Positions 9,304 to 19,300 of a stretch of 64,000 nt of DNA are shown here, piece by piece (within the stretch, counting starts at the first letter, position 1; every line of letters starts with the position of its first letter). This DNA is from Hyphomicrobiales bacterium. Lineage in GTDB: Bacteria > Pseudomonadota > Alphaproteobacteria > Rhizobiales > Rhizobiaceae. The position numbers were made by a program, and so were the translations under genes. The stretch lies in assembly GCA_900471515.1 (NCBI GenBank), contig UCFC01000029.1, forward strand, positions 87,186-151,185. Reading direction: 5' to 3'. The notes under the pieces are model-generated. The model was given only the letters and a program-made list of their open reading frames with translations, was not told the origin of the DNA and searched no databases.

Positions 9304-10386
9304 TCAGTCCGTCCCGTCGGCGGACGGGACGAAAGCACCGCCGCGCCATTCGAGAAGACGATAGGGATTTTGCGCCAGTTCATGAGCCGGCGTGAACGTG
9401 ACCGGGCCGATCGGCGTATCGAATTGCGTGCCGATCAGCTTTTCGGCCACCGGCTTGCCCTCGGCCGCGGCGGCCTGCACGGCCTGATCGGCAATCAGCG
9501 CGGCTGCGGCCGCCGGCAGCACATAACCTTCCGGCTCGGTTCCGGCCGCGCGCAGCGCCTCGACGCTTGCCGCCGCCGCCGGCAGAAGCGCATATTCGGG
9601 AATGGCGACGGCGCGCACGCCGTCCATCAGCGCCAGCGGCTGGTTTGCCGCGCGCATCGCGTCGCCGCCCAGAATGTCGAGCTGGATGTTCTCGGCCTCG
9701 GCGTCGCGGGCGATGGTGGCGACATCGTTCCTGTCGCCGCCGATGAAGACCTTGGTGGCGCCGGCCCGCTTCAGGCGCCGCACGAGGCCGACCTGCTGAT
9801 CCTGTCCCGGCCGGTAGGTATCGGTGAAGACGGGCTTCAGGCCGTTTTCCTCCAGCGCGTTGCGCACGGCCTCCGTCAGTTCGCGGCCGTGGATGGTGCC
9901 GTCCTCGACAAGGGCGATCGGGGACGCCGTCCATTGCTGCAGGATGATCTGGATGATCCGGGCCGCTTCATCGCTGTCCTGCGGCCCCAGGCGGAAGAGG
10001 GGCCAGCCGTTCTTCAGCGAATCCTCCATCAGGATGCGCGAGCGCACCGACACGGTGATGACGGGAATATTGGCGTCCTTCAGCTTCGGCAGGGCGCCTT
10101 CCAGCGTTTCGCTGCAGAGGAAGCCGATGGCGATCTGCACCTTGGCGGCGATCAGCGCATCGGCGATCGCCTGGCCGCTATTGTCCTGGCAGGTTTCGTT
10201 GACGGCAACGAGCGTGTCGCCCGCCTGCCGGATCTGGAAGCCCGCGCCGGCGGAGATCTGGGCGCCGAGCGAGGCGAAGGTGCCTTCCTGCGGCGCCACG
10301 ACGCCGATCGTCACGCCGGCCGCGCGGCTTTCGGCCGTCAACGCCATCAGCGTCAGGAGGGCGGCTATGACACGCAGGCTCGTCAT
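9304..10386 (-). CDS. ABC transporter substrate-binding protein, branched-chain amino acid type
   Basis: A type-1 periplasmic binding protein fold of 360 residues. I chose ATG 10386 because it gives a proper signal peptide (MTSLRVIAALLTLMALTAESRA). The mature protein begins AGVTIGVVAPQEGTFASLGAQI, as in LivJ-like proteins. Segments such as VQIAIGFLCSETL, IPVITVSVRS and ATKVFIGGDRNDV fit the two-lobe fold. No permease or ATPase gene is adjacent, so it is an orphan solute-binding or sensor protein. The ligand is unknown. It lies 59 bp upstream of rpe on the same strand. Confidence 0.85.
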   Translation of the reverse strand: MTSLRVIAALLTLMALTAESRAAGVTIGVVAPQEGTFASLGAQISAGAGFQIRQAGDTLVAVNETCQDNSGQAIADALIAAKVQIAIGFLCSETLEGALPKLKDANIPVITVSVRSRILMEDSLKNGWPLFRLGPQDSDEAARIIQIILQQWTASPIALVEDGTIHGRELTEAVRNALEENGLKPVFTDTYRPGQDQQVGLVRRLKRAGATKVFIGGDRNDVATIARDAEAENIQLDILGGDAMRAANQPLALMDGVRAVAIPEYALLPAAAASVEALRAAGTEPEGYVLPAAAAALIADQAVQAAAAEGKPVAEKLIGTQFDTPIGPVTFTPAHELAQNPYRLLEWRGGAFVPSADGTD

Positions 10387-10558
10387 GAAAGGTGCAGGTC
10401 TCTCGTCTGGTCCATGCCCTTTTATCCGCACGGCGGCAATCGTCAAAGAAAAACAAGCGCGTTCTGCAGCTTTTAGCGGGCGCTATTGTAGAAAAGGTAA
10501 CTGATGCCCGCCATATTGGTGAAATAACAAGAACAAGAAGCGGATTGCGGAGAAGCAC

Positions 10559-11053
10559 GTGTTGAACAGGCAGCATATCGATCCCGGCCTCTATCGCGAT
10601 GCCATGAGCCGCTACGCCGGCCATGTGCAGCTGGTGACGACGGCGCTCGGCCAGGCCCGGCGCGGCGTTACCATCACGGCCGCCTGTTCGGTGTCCGACA
10701 ATCCGGCTTCCGTTCTCGTCTGCCTCAACAATACCAATGTGAAGAACGAGATTTTCTGGCGCAGCGGCATATTCGCGCTGAACTCGCTCGGCGCCCACCA
10801 TCAGGACGTTGCCGACGCCTTTTCGGGCCGCACGCATCTGGAAAACGAGGAGCGTTTCCAAAGCGCCCGTTTCGAAACGCTGGCAACCGGCGCACCCGTG
10901 CTTGCCGATGCGCTTGCGGTTTTCGACTGCCGGGTAACGGACATCAAGGAAATGCCGACCCACAATGTCATCTTCGGCGAGGTCGCCGCCGTGCGCTTCA
11001 CCGAAGTCCATCCGGCGCTTCTCTACCTGCACCGCGGCTACCATTCGATATAG
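10559..11053 (+). CDS. Flavin reductase-like (FMN-binding split-barrel) protein
   Basis: A 164-residue protein of the flavin reductase domain family: YRDAMSRYAGHVQLVTT, RRGVTITAACSVSDNPASVLVCLNNTN and FALNSLGAHHQDVADAFSG are the usual conserved blocks. Such proteins use NAD(P)H to reduce FMN or FAD, often to supply a separate monooxygenase. No partner monooxygenase is nearby. The start is GTG 10559 with a GGAG sequence about 6 nt upstream. The next gene (TfoX-like) follows after 10 bp. Confidence 0.88.
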   Translation: MLNRQHIDPGLYRDAMSRYAGHVQLVTTALGQARRGVTITAACSVSDNPASVLVCLNNTNVKNEIFWRSGIFALNSLGAHHQDVADAFSGRTHLENEERFQSARFETLATGAPVLADALAVFDCRVTDIKEMPTHNVIFGEVAAVRFTEVHPALLYLHRGYHSI

Positions 11054-11063
11054 GCGACAGACC

Positions 11064-11381
11064 ATGGACAATGCCGGCATCGAGGAAATGTTTCAGTCCC
11101 TTGGACCCGTCACCATCAAGCGCATGTTCGGCGGCAAGGGCATCTACCATCTCGGCCGCATTCTGGCGCTCGAAGTTCGCGACGAAATCCTGCTGAAGGC
11201 CGACGAGGAGAGCGCGCCGGAATTTGCCGCGGCAGGTGCCAGCCAGTGGTTCTACGAGGGAAAGAAGGGCGCGCCGGTGAAGATGCCCTACTGGAGCATT
11301 CCCGACGAGGCCTATGACGACCCGGACGTCATGGCGCGCTGGGTGCGGCTTGCCTATGAAGCCGCATTGCGGGCCGAGTGA
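11064..11381 (+). CDS. TfoX/Sxy N-terminal domain protein
   Basis: A 105-residue protein with the TfoX N-terminal signature (LGPVTIKRMFGGKGIYHLGRILALEV, then LKADEES and PYWSIPDEAYDD). It lacks the C-terminal TfoX domain. In gamma-proteobacteria TfoX controls competence genes, but stand-alone N-domain proteins in rhizobia have no assigned role. It starts 10 bp after the flavin reductase gene and abuts the stop codon of the convergent Nudix gene. Confidence 0.85.
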   Translation: MDNAGIEEMFQSLGPVTIKRMFGGKGIYHLGRILALEVRDEILLKADEESAPEFAAAGASQWFYEGKKGAPVKMPYWSIPDEAYDDPDVMARWVRLAYEAALRAE

Positions 11382-11804
11382 TCAGCGCAACGCGCCGGGC
11401 GGAAGCGCCGACAGCGCAGCCCTGGTGAAAGCCGATAGCGGCTCGGGCAGGTCGGCAAGGCCGAACCAGCCGAAATCCGAAAGCTTGTCCGGTTCCGTCA
11501 GCTTCGGTTCGCCCGTGACGTCGCGGGCGATATAGAGAAGGGAAATCCAGTGCTGGCGGTCGGCCTCGATAATCTGCTCGGTCGAGCCGATCCGCTCCAC
11601 ACGGCCGATGGTGAGGCCGGTTTCTTCTTCCGCCTCGCGGCGCGCGGCTTCCTCGGCCGGCTCCATATGATCGACCTTGCCGCCGACGATATTCCAGTAG
11701 CCGGCTTCGGGCGGACGCATCCGCTTGTAGAGAAGGATCTTGCCGTCGCGCAAAATCACCAGGCCTACGCCGAGGCCGGGGAAATCGATGCCGGGCTTGC
11801 CCAT
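11382..11804 (-). CDS. Nudix hydrolase
   Basis: A 140-residue Nudix enzyme. The Nudix box (GX5EX7REUXEEXGU) spans about residues 42-64, starting GGKVDHMEPAEEAARREAEE and ending ETGL. The WNIVGGKV entry and the FGWFGLADLPEPLS tail are typical of MutT/ADP-ribose-type members. The substrate cannot be deduced. It follows the DEAD-box helicase gene by 8 bp, so the two are probably cotranscribed. Confidence 0.92.
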   Translation of the reverse strand: MGKPGIDFPGLGVGLVILRDGKILLYKRMRPPEAGYWNIVGGKVDHMEPAEEAARREAEEETGLTIGRVERIGSTEQIIEADRQHWISLLYIARDVTGEPKLTEPDKLSDFGWFGLADLPEPLSAFTRAALSALPPGALR

Positions 11805-11812
11805 CGAGGGTC

Positions 11813-13303
11813 TCAGACCTTGGCGTTTGCCGCGATCAGCATGAAGGCAGGGATATCGTCACCGAATCCGACAGGCGTCGGGCCGTCGTCGTGATCGCGA
11901 TGGCGGCGGCGCTCGCGATTGTCGTCGTTGGCGGGATAGGGCCGATTGCCGCGCGCATTGTTCTGCGGCTTCTGTTCTGCTTTGCGCTCGTTCTTCACGC
12001 TGTCGGCCTTTGCTGCTGCTTCCACGACTACGCCACCATTATCTTCGGCGTTGATATCAGATTTATGACTCGAAGACCGGCGGTCGCGGCCGCGATCCTT
12101 GTCCCGCTCGCGACCCTTGCCGCGACGGGGAGAGCGCTCGCTGTCGCGGCTTTCTTCGGCCGGCGGCAGGGCGGAGAGATCGCCGTTCAGCCATTCGACC
12201 TTTTCGCCGATCAGCTTTTCGATCGCGTCGGCATATTTCTGGTCATGGCGGGTGACGATGGTGAAGGAAGCGCCGGAGCGGCCGGCACGGCCGGTACGGC
12301 CGATGCGGTGAACATAGTCTTCCGAATGGATCGGCACGTCGAAATTGAAGACGTGGCTGACATCGGGAATATCGAGGCCGCGGGCGGCGACATCGGAGGC
12401 AACGAGCAGCTTGATGTTGCCGTCCTTGAAGTTGGCAAGCATGGTCATGCGCGAGCGCTGGTCCATGTCGCCGTGCAGCGCGCCGACGGAGAAGCCGTGG
12501 CGGTCGAGCGACCGGAAGAGTTCGGCGACGTCTTTCTTGCGGTTGCAGAAGATGATCGCGTTCTTGAGGTCTTCCTGGGCGCGGATGAGATCGCGCAGCA
12601 CGGCGCGCTTCTCGTAATCCTTGCCATGCGAGGCGACGAAACGCTGGGTGATGGTCTTGGAAGCCGAAGCGGGCTTGGCGACCTCGATGCGTTCCGGGTT
12701 CTGCAGGAAGCGGTCCGCGAGCTTCTGGATTTCCGGCGGCATGGTGGCCGAGAAGAACAGCGTCTGGCGGGTGAAGGGGATGAGTTTGGCGATGCGCTCG
12801 ATATCGGGGATGAAGCCCATGTCGAGCATGCGGTCGGCTTCGTCGATGACGAGGATTTCGACGCCGCTCATCAAGAGCTTGCCGCGCTCGAAATGGTCGA
12901 GAAGGCGGCCGGGGGTGCAGATCAGAACGTCCGCGCCGCGCTCCAGCTTGCGGTCCTGTTCCTCAAAGGAAACGCCGCCGATGAGGAGGGCGACGTTGAG
13001 GCGGTGGTTCTTGCCGTATTTCTCGAAGTTTTCGGCAACCTGGGCGGCCAGTTCGCGGGTCGGCTCCAGGATCAGCGTGCGCGGCATACGGGCGCGGGCG
13101 CGGCCCTTTTCCAGAAGCGACAGCATGGGAAGAACGAAAGATGCCGTCTTGCCGGTGCCCGTCTGCGCGATGCCGCAAATATCGCGGCGCTCGAGCGCGA
13201 AGGGAATTGCCCCGGCCTGAATGGGAGTGGGGGTCGTATAGCCCGCATCGGTAACAGCGGAGAGCACTTTGGGGCTCAAACCAAGTTCAGCAAATGTCGT
13301 CAA
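11813..13303 (-). CDS. DEAD-box ATP-dependent RNA helicase
   Basis: About 496 residues from a TTG start at 13303, which places MTTFAELGLSP, the usual helicase N-terminus, first. An upstream ATG at 13360 would add 19 untypical residues. Motifs in order: Q motif (TTPTPIQAGAIP), AQTGTGKT at 46-53, PTRELA, TPGRLLDHF, DEAD at 154-157, FSATMPP, and HRIGRTGRAGR. The last ~110 residues form a low-complexity Arg/Asp/Ser/Asn-rich tail, as in RhlE-type helicases, likely RNA-binding. It probably acts in ribosome assembly or RNA decay. Confidence 0.93.
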   Translation of the reverse strand: MTTFAELGLSPKVLSAVTDAGYTTPTPIQAGAIPFALERRDICGIAQTGTGKTASFVLPMLSLLEKGRARARMPRTLILEPTRELAAQVAENFEKYGKNHRLNVALLIGGVSFEEQDRKLERGADVLICTPGRLLDHFERGKLLMSGVEILVIDEADRMLDMGFIPDIERIAKLIPFTRQTLFFSATMPPEIQKLADRFLQNPERIEVAKPASASKTITQRFVASHGKDYEKRAVLRDLIRAQEDLKNAIIFCNRKKDVAELFRSLDRHGFSVGALHGDMDQRSRMTMLANFKDGNIKLLVASDVAARGLDIPDVSHVFNFDVPIHSEDYVHRIGRTGRAGRSGASFTIVTRHDQKYADAIEKLIGEKVEWLNGDLSALPPAEESRDSERSPRRGKGRERDKDRGRDRRSSSHKSDINAEDNGGVVVEAAAKADSVKNERKAEQKPQNNARGNRPYPANDDNRERRRHRDHDDGPTPVGFGDDIPAFMLIAANAKV

Positions 13304-13459
13304 AGGGAAAACTGTTTCCGTTCCGTTCGGCCGGTCTCTGGCGAGTCGGCGGGATTGCATGCCGCAATGTTGGGCGACATAGTCCGAAACGGCCGGCAAG
13401 TCAAGGAATAGCGCCTCCACCCCTGGGAGCGAGGTGAAGCGTTCGTTACTCCGATCCGG

Positions 13460-14794
13460 CTATTTTATATAAGTGGCAAGTTTAAGGCCGGCATTCATGA
13501 AATAGATCGGATCGACGGCATGTCCATCCTGGCGCACCTCATAGTGCAGGTGCGTGCCGGTGGAGCGGCCGGTGCTGCCGGCCAGCCCGATCACATCGCT
13601 GCGATCCACCGTGTCGCCGACCTTGACCAGAATTTCCGACATGTGGCCGTAGCGCGTCGAAATGCCGTTGCCGTGATCGACCTCGACCATGTTGCCGTAG
13701 CCGCCCGTCCAGCCGGCGGCGATCACCTTGCCGGGTGCGGTCGGCCGGATTCGTTCGCCGGGCGAAAAGCGGAAATCGATGCCGGAATGCAGCGCCAGCC
13801 GGCCGAGGAACGGATCGCGCCGGTTGCCGAAGGGGCTGGTGATCTCCTTGCCGATGGCCGGATTGCGGAAGGGCAGGGATTCGGCGGTGCTGCGCACGGC
13901 TTCCAGGCGCGTCAGCGCGCTGTCGAGCTGGGCCAGCGAATTGTTGAAATCGTCGTTGCTTTCGGGCTCCACATAGGGGCCGCCGACGGCGCTGTCCTCG
14001 CCCTGTTTTGCGGCGACCGCCTCGGCCGGAACGGAAATGTGGAAGCGGTCGAGCACGCCCTCGATCGTATCGGCGGCATTGCCGGCATCGCTCGTCAGCT
14101 GGTCGATGCGGTTCTTCTGGTCCTGCTCGACAGCCTTCAGCGACAGCGTGACCTTGGAAAAGATGCGGTCGGCGCGATCGCCGACGGTCTCCTCCGACGG
14201 GACGTAGGCGAGGGTGGAATTGTCGGGCGCCCCGGCATCGGCCGGCTGGCTGTCGCCGGCCAGAAGCTTTCCGATGGCCTCGGCGCCGCCGCTCAGCGAC
14301 GCATGCTTGTCCTTCATCTCGGGCGCATAGGATTGCGCCGGGGACTGCGCCTGCGCATCCGCCGCGGCGGCGTCCTTGCCCGTCAGGCCGGAGCTTTCGG
14401 CACGGTCGAGAAGGTTGTCGAGCTTCCCGTGGCGCGACGTCAGCGCCATCTGCTGTTCCATCAGCTTGTCGACCTTGTCCTCGACCACCTGCTGATCGAG
14501 AAGCTGGCGGGAGGTGATGCGGTCGACCTGGGCGCGCAGGGCGGCGATACGGTCCTCGTAATCGTGCTGCATGCGGGCCTGCCGGGCCATGGTGGCGCCG
14601 ATCAGATCGTCGCGCAGTACGAGGTAGGAGGTGGCAAGCAGGTAGCCGATCGAGAAGACGCCCACGAAGCAGAAGGCCAGCGCCGCCATCCACGGCTTCA
14701 CCGTCATGTGGCGCACCTTGTCGCCGCTCGCGAGAATGAGGATGTGTTCCTGTGCCCTCTTGCCGAATACCCGACTGTGATGCCCGCTCGTCAC
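13460..14794 (-). CDS. Membrane-anchored M23 family metallopeptidase
   Basis: A 444-residue envelope protein. A basic N-terminus is followed by a single membrane anchor (about residues 36-59), a long predicted coiled coil (about 70-260) and a C-terminal LytM/M23 domain. The zinc ligands are present: His336 and Asp340 in HSGID, and His417 in THLHYE, so it should be an active peptidoglycan endopeptidase. The start is GTG 14794 with a GGGGGA sequence upstream. Rhizobia have related anchored M23 enzymes involved in polar growth (RgsM in Sinorhizobium); equivalence here is only a suggestion. Confidence 0.9.
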   Translation of the reverse strand: MTSGHHSRVFGKRAQEHILILASGDKVRHMTVKPWMAALAFCFVGVFSIGYLLATSYLVLRDDLIGATMARQARMQHDYEDRIAALRAQVDRITSRQLLDQQVVEDKVDKLMEQQMALTSRHGKLDNLLDRAESSGLTGKDAAAADAQAQSPAQSYAPEMKDKHASLSGGAEAIGKLLAGDSQPADAGAPDNSTLAYVPSEETVGDRADRIFSKVTLSLKAVEQDQKNRIDQLTSDAGNAADTIEGVLDRFHISVPAEAVAAKQGEDSAVGGPYVEPESNDDFNNSLAQLDSALTRLEAVRSTAESLPFRNPAIGKEITSPFGNRRDPFLGRLALHSGIDFRFSPGERIRPTAPGKVIAAGWTGGYGNMVEVDHGNGISTRYGHMSEILVKVGDTVDRSDVIGLAGSTGRSTGTHLHYEVRQDGHAVDPIYFMNAGLKLATYIK

Positions 14795-14900
14795 GGAGGG
14801 TCCCCCAAAGATTCGCTTTTCAGCGCCCGCCTCATTGGGAAACGATTACATACATTTATGGTTAACGGTCGGTTTACGCGCCCTTGTCGAAGCTTGCCGT

Positions 14901-15719
14901 TCAGCTCTGGCTGGTCGATGTCAGCGAACGATAGAAAGAGGGCGTCAGGCCGGCTTCGGCGCGCGCCACATCGTTGAAGGGCGCCTTCAGCGGACCGCGG
15001 AAATTGGCGCGCACCAGCTCCTGGAACGTGCGCGCCGGATCGCGCTTCTCGCGCGCGCAGAGGAAGCGGAACCATTTGGCGCCGACGGCGACGTGGCCCT
15101 TTTCGTCATTGTAGATCACGTCGAGAACGGCGGCGCTTTCGAGATCGCCGGTCTCGCGCATTTTCGCCTGCAGGGCCGGCGTCACATCGAGGCCGCGCGC
15201 TTCGAGAATCAGCGGCACGACGGCAAGGCGCGCCGTCAGGTCGTTGCGGGTCGAGTGCGCGGCCTGCCAGAGGCCGTCATGGGCGGGCAAGTCGCCGTAA
15301 TCGGCGCCGAGATCGTTGAGCCGCCTGCGCACCATGCGGAAATGCTTGGCCTCTTCGAAGGCGACCTGCATCCAGCCGTCGAAGAAGGAATTCGGCACAT
15401 GGGCGGAGGCAAACCGCGCAACGATATCAAGCGCCAGGTCGACGGCGTTGAGCTCGATATGGGCAATTGCGTGCAGAAGCGCGATGCGGCCGGGCACGGT
15501 GTGCAGCGAGCGCTTCTCGACCTGGGTCGGCGGCACCAGCAGCGGCTTTTCCGGCCGGCCGGGACGCTCGGGCAGGGGCGCGTCCAGCGGCGAGCGCAGC
15601 GAGATGCGCCGCGCGAACCACCTGTTTGCGCTCTCCTGGGCGAGTTCCGTCTTGCGGTCGAGATCGGCCGAGCGGATCGCATCGATCGCGCCGCCGCGCA
15701 GCGAGGTGATGGACGTCAC
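14901..15719 (-). CDS. DUF455 ferritin-like domain protein
   Basis: A 272-residue protein of the DUF455 family, a ferritin-like helical bundle. Potential metal ligands are visible in HAIAHIELNAVDLALD, FEEAKHF and YNDEKGHVAVG (Glu-x-x-His patterns). The biochemical role is unsettled. It starts at GTG 15719, which shares four bases (GTGA) with the stop of the upstream peroxiredoxin gene, so the two are translationally coupled. That pairing suggests a role in oxidative or metal stress (inference). Confidence 0.85.
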   Translation of the reverse strand: MTSITSLRGGAIDAIRSADLDRKTELAQESANRWFARRISLRSPLDAPLPERPGRPEKPLLVPPTQVEKRSLHTVPGRIALLHAIAHIELNAVDLALDIVARFASAHVPNSFFDGWMQVAFEEAKHFRMVRRRLNDLGADYGDLPAHDGLWQAAHSTRNDLTARLAVVPLILEARGLDVTPALQAKMRETGDLESAAVLDVIYNDEKGHVAVGAKWFRFLCAREKRDPARTFQELVRANFRGPLKAPFNDVARAEAGLTPSFYRSLTSTSQS

Positions 15720-16195
15720 GCGGCGAGGTTCCTGACGGCTTCGAGCACCGTTGCGGCGTGGCCCGCCACCCTGACCTTCTGCCAGATGGTGGCAATCGTG
15801 CCGTCCCTGCGGATCAGGAAGGTGGTACGTTCGACGCCCATGAAGGTGCGGCCGTACATCTTCTTCTCCTTCCACACGCCATAGGCCTGCAGCGTGGTCT
15901 TTTCCTCGTCGGAGGCGAGCGCCACCGTCAGCTTGTGCTTCTTGATGAAACGGTCGTGGCAGGCGGCAGAATCGGGCGACATGCCGACGACGGCGGCACC
16001 AGCGGCGGCGAACTCATCGGCAAGGGCTGTGAAGTCAAGCGATTCGGTCGTGCAGCCCGTCGTGTCGTCCTTGGGATAGAAGAACAGGACCACCGGCTTT
16101 CCATGGAAATCCGAGAGCGAAATGCGCCCGCCGCCATCGCGGGGCAGGCTGAAATCGGGAGCGGCAGAGCCAATACCGGGAGCGGACATTCTCAA
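15716..16195 (-). CDS. bcp: Thioredoxin-dependent thiol peroxidase (Bcp/PrxQ-type peroxiredoxin)
   Basis: A 159-residue AhpC/TSA-family peroxidase that reduces hydroperoxides. The peroxidatic Cys48 lies in FYPKDDTTGCTTES, where the family more often has TPGCT. MSPDSAACHDRF may carry the second cysteine (Cys78 region), and FMGVERTTFLI matches the conserved Arg segment. The start could also be the ATG two codons downstream. It heads a two-gene unit with the DUF455 protein through a 4-bp overlap. Confidence 0.93.
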   Translation of the reverse strand: MRMSAPGIGSAAPDFSLPRDGGGRISLSDFHGKPVVLFFYPKDDTTGCTTESLDFTALADEFAAAGAAVVGMSPDSAACHDRFIKKHKLTVALASDEEKTTLQAYGVWKEKKMYGRTFMGVERTTFLIRRDGTIATIWQKVRVAGHAATVLEAVRNLAA

Positions 16196-16308
16196 AACTT
16201 TCTTTTGCCGGGTTTAGGAGAGATACTATATCAGACAGGGTATATAGTGGACGAAACGGCGTCCCGCCCAGAGTCATTCAGATCAGATTCAGGAGTTTCC
16301 CAAGGCGC

Positions 16309-19300
16309 ATGTCAGCCATCCGCGGCGAAAAAGTCACGTTTCGCAAGAAGGACATCGTCGCATTGCACAACCTGCCCTCCGCCCAGGTGGAGGGCCCGCT
16401 CATCGTGCATTGCCCGCCGCCGCGCTCGCGCATGCGCGGCACCGCAAGGGCCACCGGCGGCTTCTGCGCGGTGATCCTGTTCATCCTGGCGGCGATCGTC
16501 TTTACCATCGAAAGCGGGATTATCGACGCGCCGCTGTCGCAGCAGGCGCAATCGGCGCTGAACGGCGCGCTCGGGCCGCGCTACCGCGCCGAAGTCGGCT
16601 CAACCGTCATCCGCTTCACCTCCGGTTTCAGGCTGGCGCTCGAAGCGCGCGACGTCAACATGATCGACCAGCAGAGCGGCCAGCATCTTTCCACCACGGC
16701 CTCCATGCGCATGGCGCTCGATCCGCTGCAGCTCTTCCGCGGCCGCATCGCCATATCGTCCGTCGAAGCCGACGATATCGCGCTCGACACGTCGCTGCTT
16801 CCGTCGGGCGCTCCCGTCAAGCTCGACGACCTGCGCGTCGATGCGATCCCGGCGGCAATGGAATCGATCTTCTCGCATCTCGACCTGTTCGAAGCCTTCG
16901 TCGAGCGCGGCGCGACCGATTCGGTGCGCATCTCCGGCATCGACATCAAACTCGCCGATACCGCGAACGGGCCGCTTTCGCTGGTCGTCGACAATCTCGC
17001 CTTCGAACATGCCGGGCCGAACGCGCTGCAGCTCAGCGGCCAGATTTCCATCAACGGCGAGGCGGCCGATCTCAACGTGATCACCGAGCAGGCGGGCGGG
17101 CGCGCATCCCGGCTCGTCGCCACATTGTCGCATGCCGACCTGACGCCCTTTGCGCTGAAGCGCAACGAACAGGGCGAGATCCGCCAGGGCCTCAACGCCT
17201 TCGGCGACCTCACCATTTCCGCCGTCAGGGCCGCCGATGGCGTCAAGCCGTCGCTCAACGCCGCTCTCAAGCTCGATCCGGGGCTGATTTACGTCGACGG
17301 CGATTCCCAGGAGCTGACGGACGGGCAAATCAACCTCGGCTATGACTTCGACAAGCAGACGCTGGAGATCGCCAGATCGCAGCTGCAGCTCGGCGCCACC
17401 ATTCTGCCGTTGACCGGCGCCGTCATCGATCTCGACAAGCTCGATCCCGATGCGGGCAAGGGGTTCGGCATCGATGCGCTGATCAGCGGCGGCACCGCCG
17501 CCCCCAATTCCGGCGAGCAGCCGCTGTCCTTCGATCTGCAGGCGACCGGGCGCTATCTCGTTGCCGGCCGCGAATTCCAGTTCGCCAACATGGTGGCGTC
17601 CTCGCCGCTCGGTTCCCTCTACGGGGCGCTGCATATCAAGCTGAACGACAAATCGCCGGAGATCAGTTTTGCCGGCAAGTCGCAGCGGATGCAGACGACG
17701 GCGGTCAAGCAGCTCTGGCCCTTCTGGATGGCGTCCAAGGCGCGGGTCTGGGTGCTTGCGAACCTGTTCGGCGGCACGGTCAGCGACGCGTCCATTTCGG
17801 TCTTCATTCCGGCGGGGCGCCTGGACGAGGCCGCGGGCGGGCGCGGGCTGCGGCTCGACGAAAACCAGCTGCGCATCGCCTTCGACATAGACGGAACGCG
17901 CATGAACGTCGCCGGCGAAATACCGCCGGTGCGCGACACCGCGGCGCATTTCGACCTGACGGGCGGAAAGGCGACGATTTCGCTGAAGAGCGGCACCTCC
18001 TATTTCTCGTCGGGTCGTTCGGTCGCGCTGCAGCCGGGCACGTTCGTGATGCCGTCCGTCTACGACAAGCCGCTGATGGCCGATATCGACATTTCCGTTT
18101 CGGGTTCGGCCGATGCGGTGGGCGAGCTGCTGACCTACAAGCCGATCAAGGTGTTGCAGCGCGCGGGTTTCACGCCGGATGACCTCAAGGGCAATATCGA
18201 CGCGCATGTGCAGGCGCATTTCGGACTTCTGTCCTCGCAGAACCCGCCGCCGCCCGAGTGGCACGCGCAGATGAAGCTTACCGATGTCGCGCTTGCCAAA
18301 CCGTTTTCGGGGCGCGCGATCACCAATCTCGACGGCACGCTGGACGCCGATCCGCAGCAGGTAAAGGTCAAGGGCAAGGCCGATATTGACGGCGTTACCG
18401 CCGATATCGACATGCTGGAACCCGTCGAAAAATCCTCCGGCATCGAGCCGCAGCGCGTGATCACGGCAACGCTGAACGGCGACCAGCGCGACAGGCTGCT
18501 GCCTGGCCTGTCCGGCATCCTCGGGGGCAGCGTCAAGCTGGTGCTGACGCGGCTCGACGAGGACCGGCAGGACGTGCAGCTCGATCTCGGCAAGGCCTCG
18601 CTCGATCTGCCCTGGATCGGCTGGTCCAAGGGCGTCGGCATTCCCGCCGATGCCGAGTTCGAGGTTTCCGGCCCGGCCGACAATACGCAGGTGAAGAATT
18701 TCCGCCTCAAGGGGGATGGCTTCGGCGCGACGGGCGCGCTCGTGATCGGCAAGAACGGCCTGATATCGGCCGATTTCGACAGCGTGAAACTGTCCTCCGT
18801 CGATGATTTCGGTCTCTCGCTGAGGCGCAACAAGGGCGGTTTCGATATTTCCGTCTCCGGCGCCAGCGCCGACGCGCGCCCGATCATCGCCCGGCTGAAA
18901 TCGGATTCGGACAGCAACAGCGACGGCAGCGACAACAGCAGCGTGACCGTCAAGGCCAAGCTGCAGAACATTATCGGCTTCAACGACGAGAAGATCGGCA
19001 ATTTCCAGGCGCAGATCGCCTTGAGCGGCAGCCGGCTGCAGGCGCTGAATTTCTCCGGCGTCACCGATAGCGGCGAGGCGGTCGTCAGCCAGATGCAGGG
19101 CGGCGGCGTCATCAACATCACCAGCGGCGATGCCGGTTCCGTCTCGCGTTTCGCGGATCTCTACCAGCATATGCAGGGCGGCCTGCTCAACCTGTCGATC
19201 CGCCTCGGTGCCGGCAGCGGCTGGGACGGCTCGCTCGACGTGCGCCGCTTCTCGATCGTCAACGAGCAGCGCCTGCGTTCCATCGTCTCGACGCCGGTCG

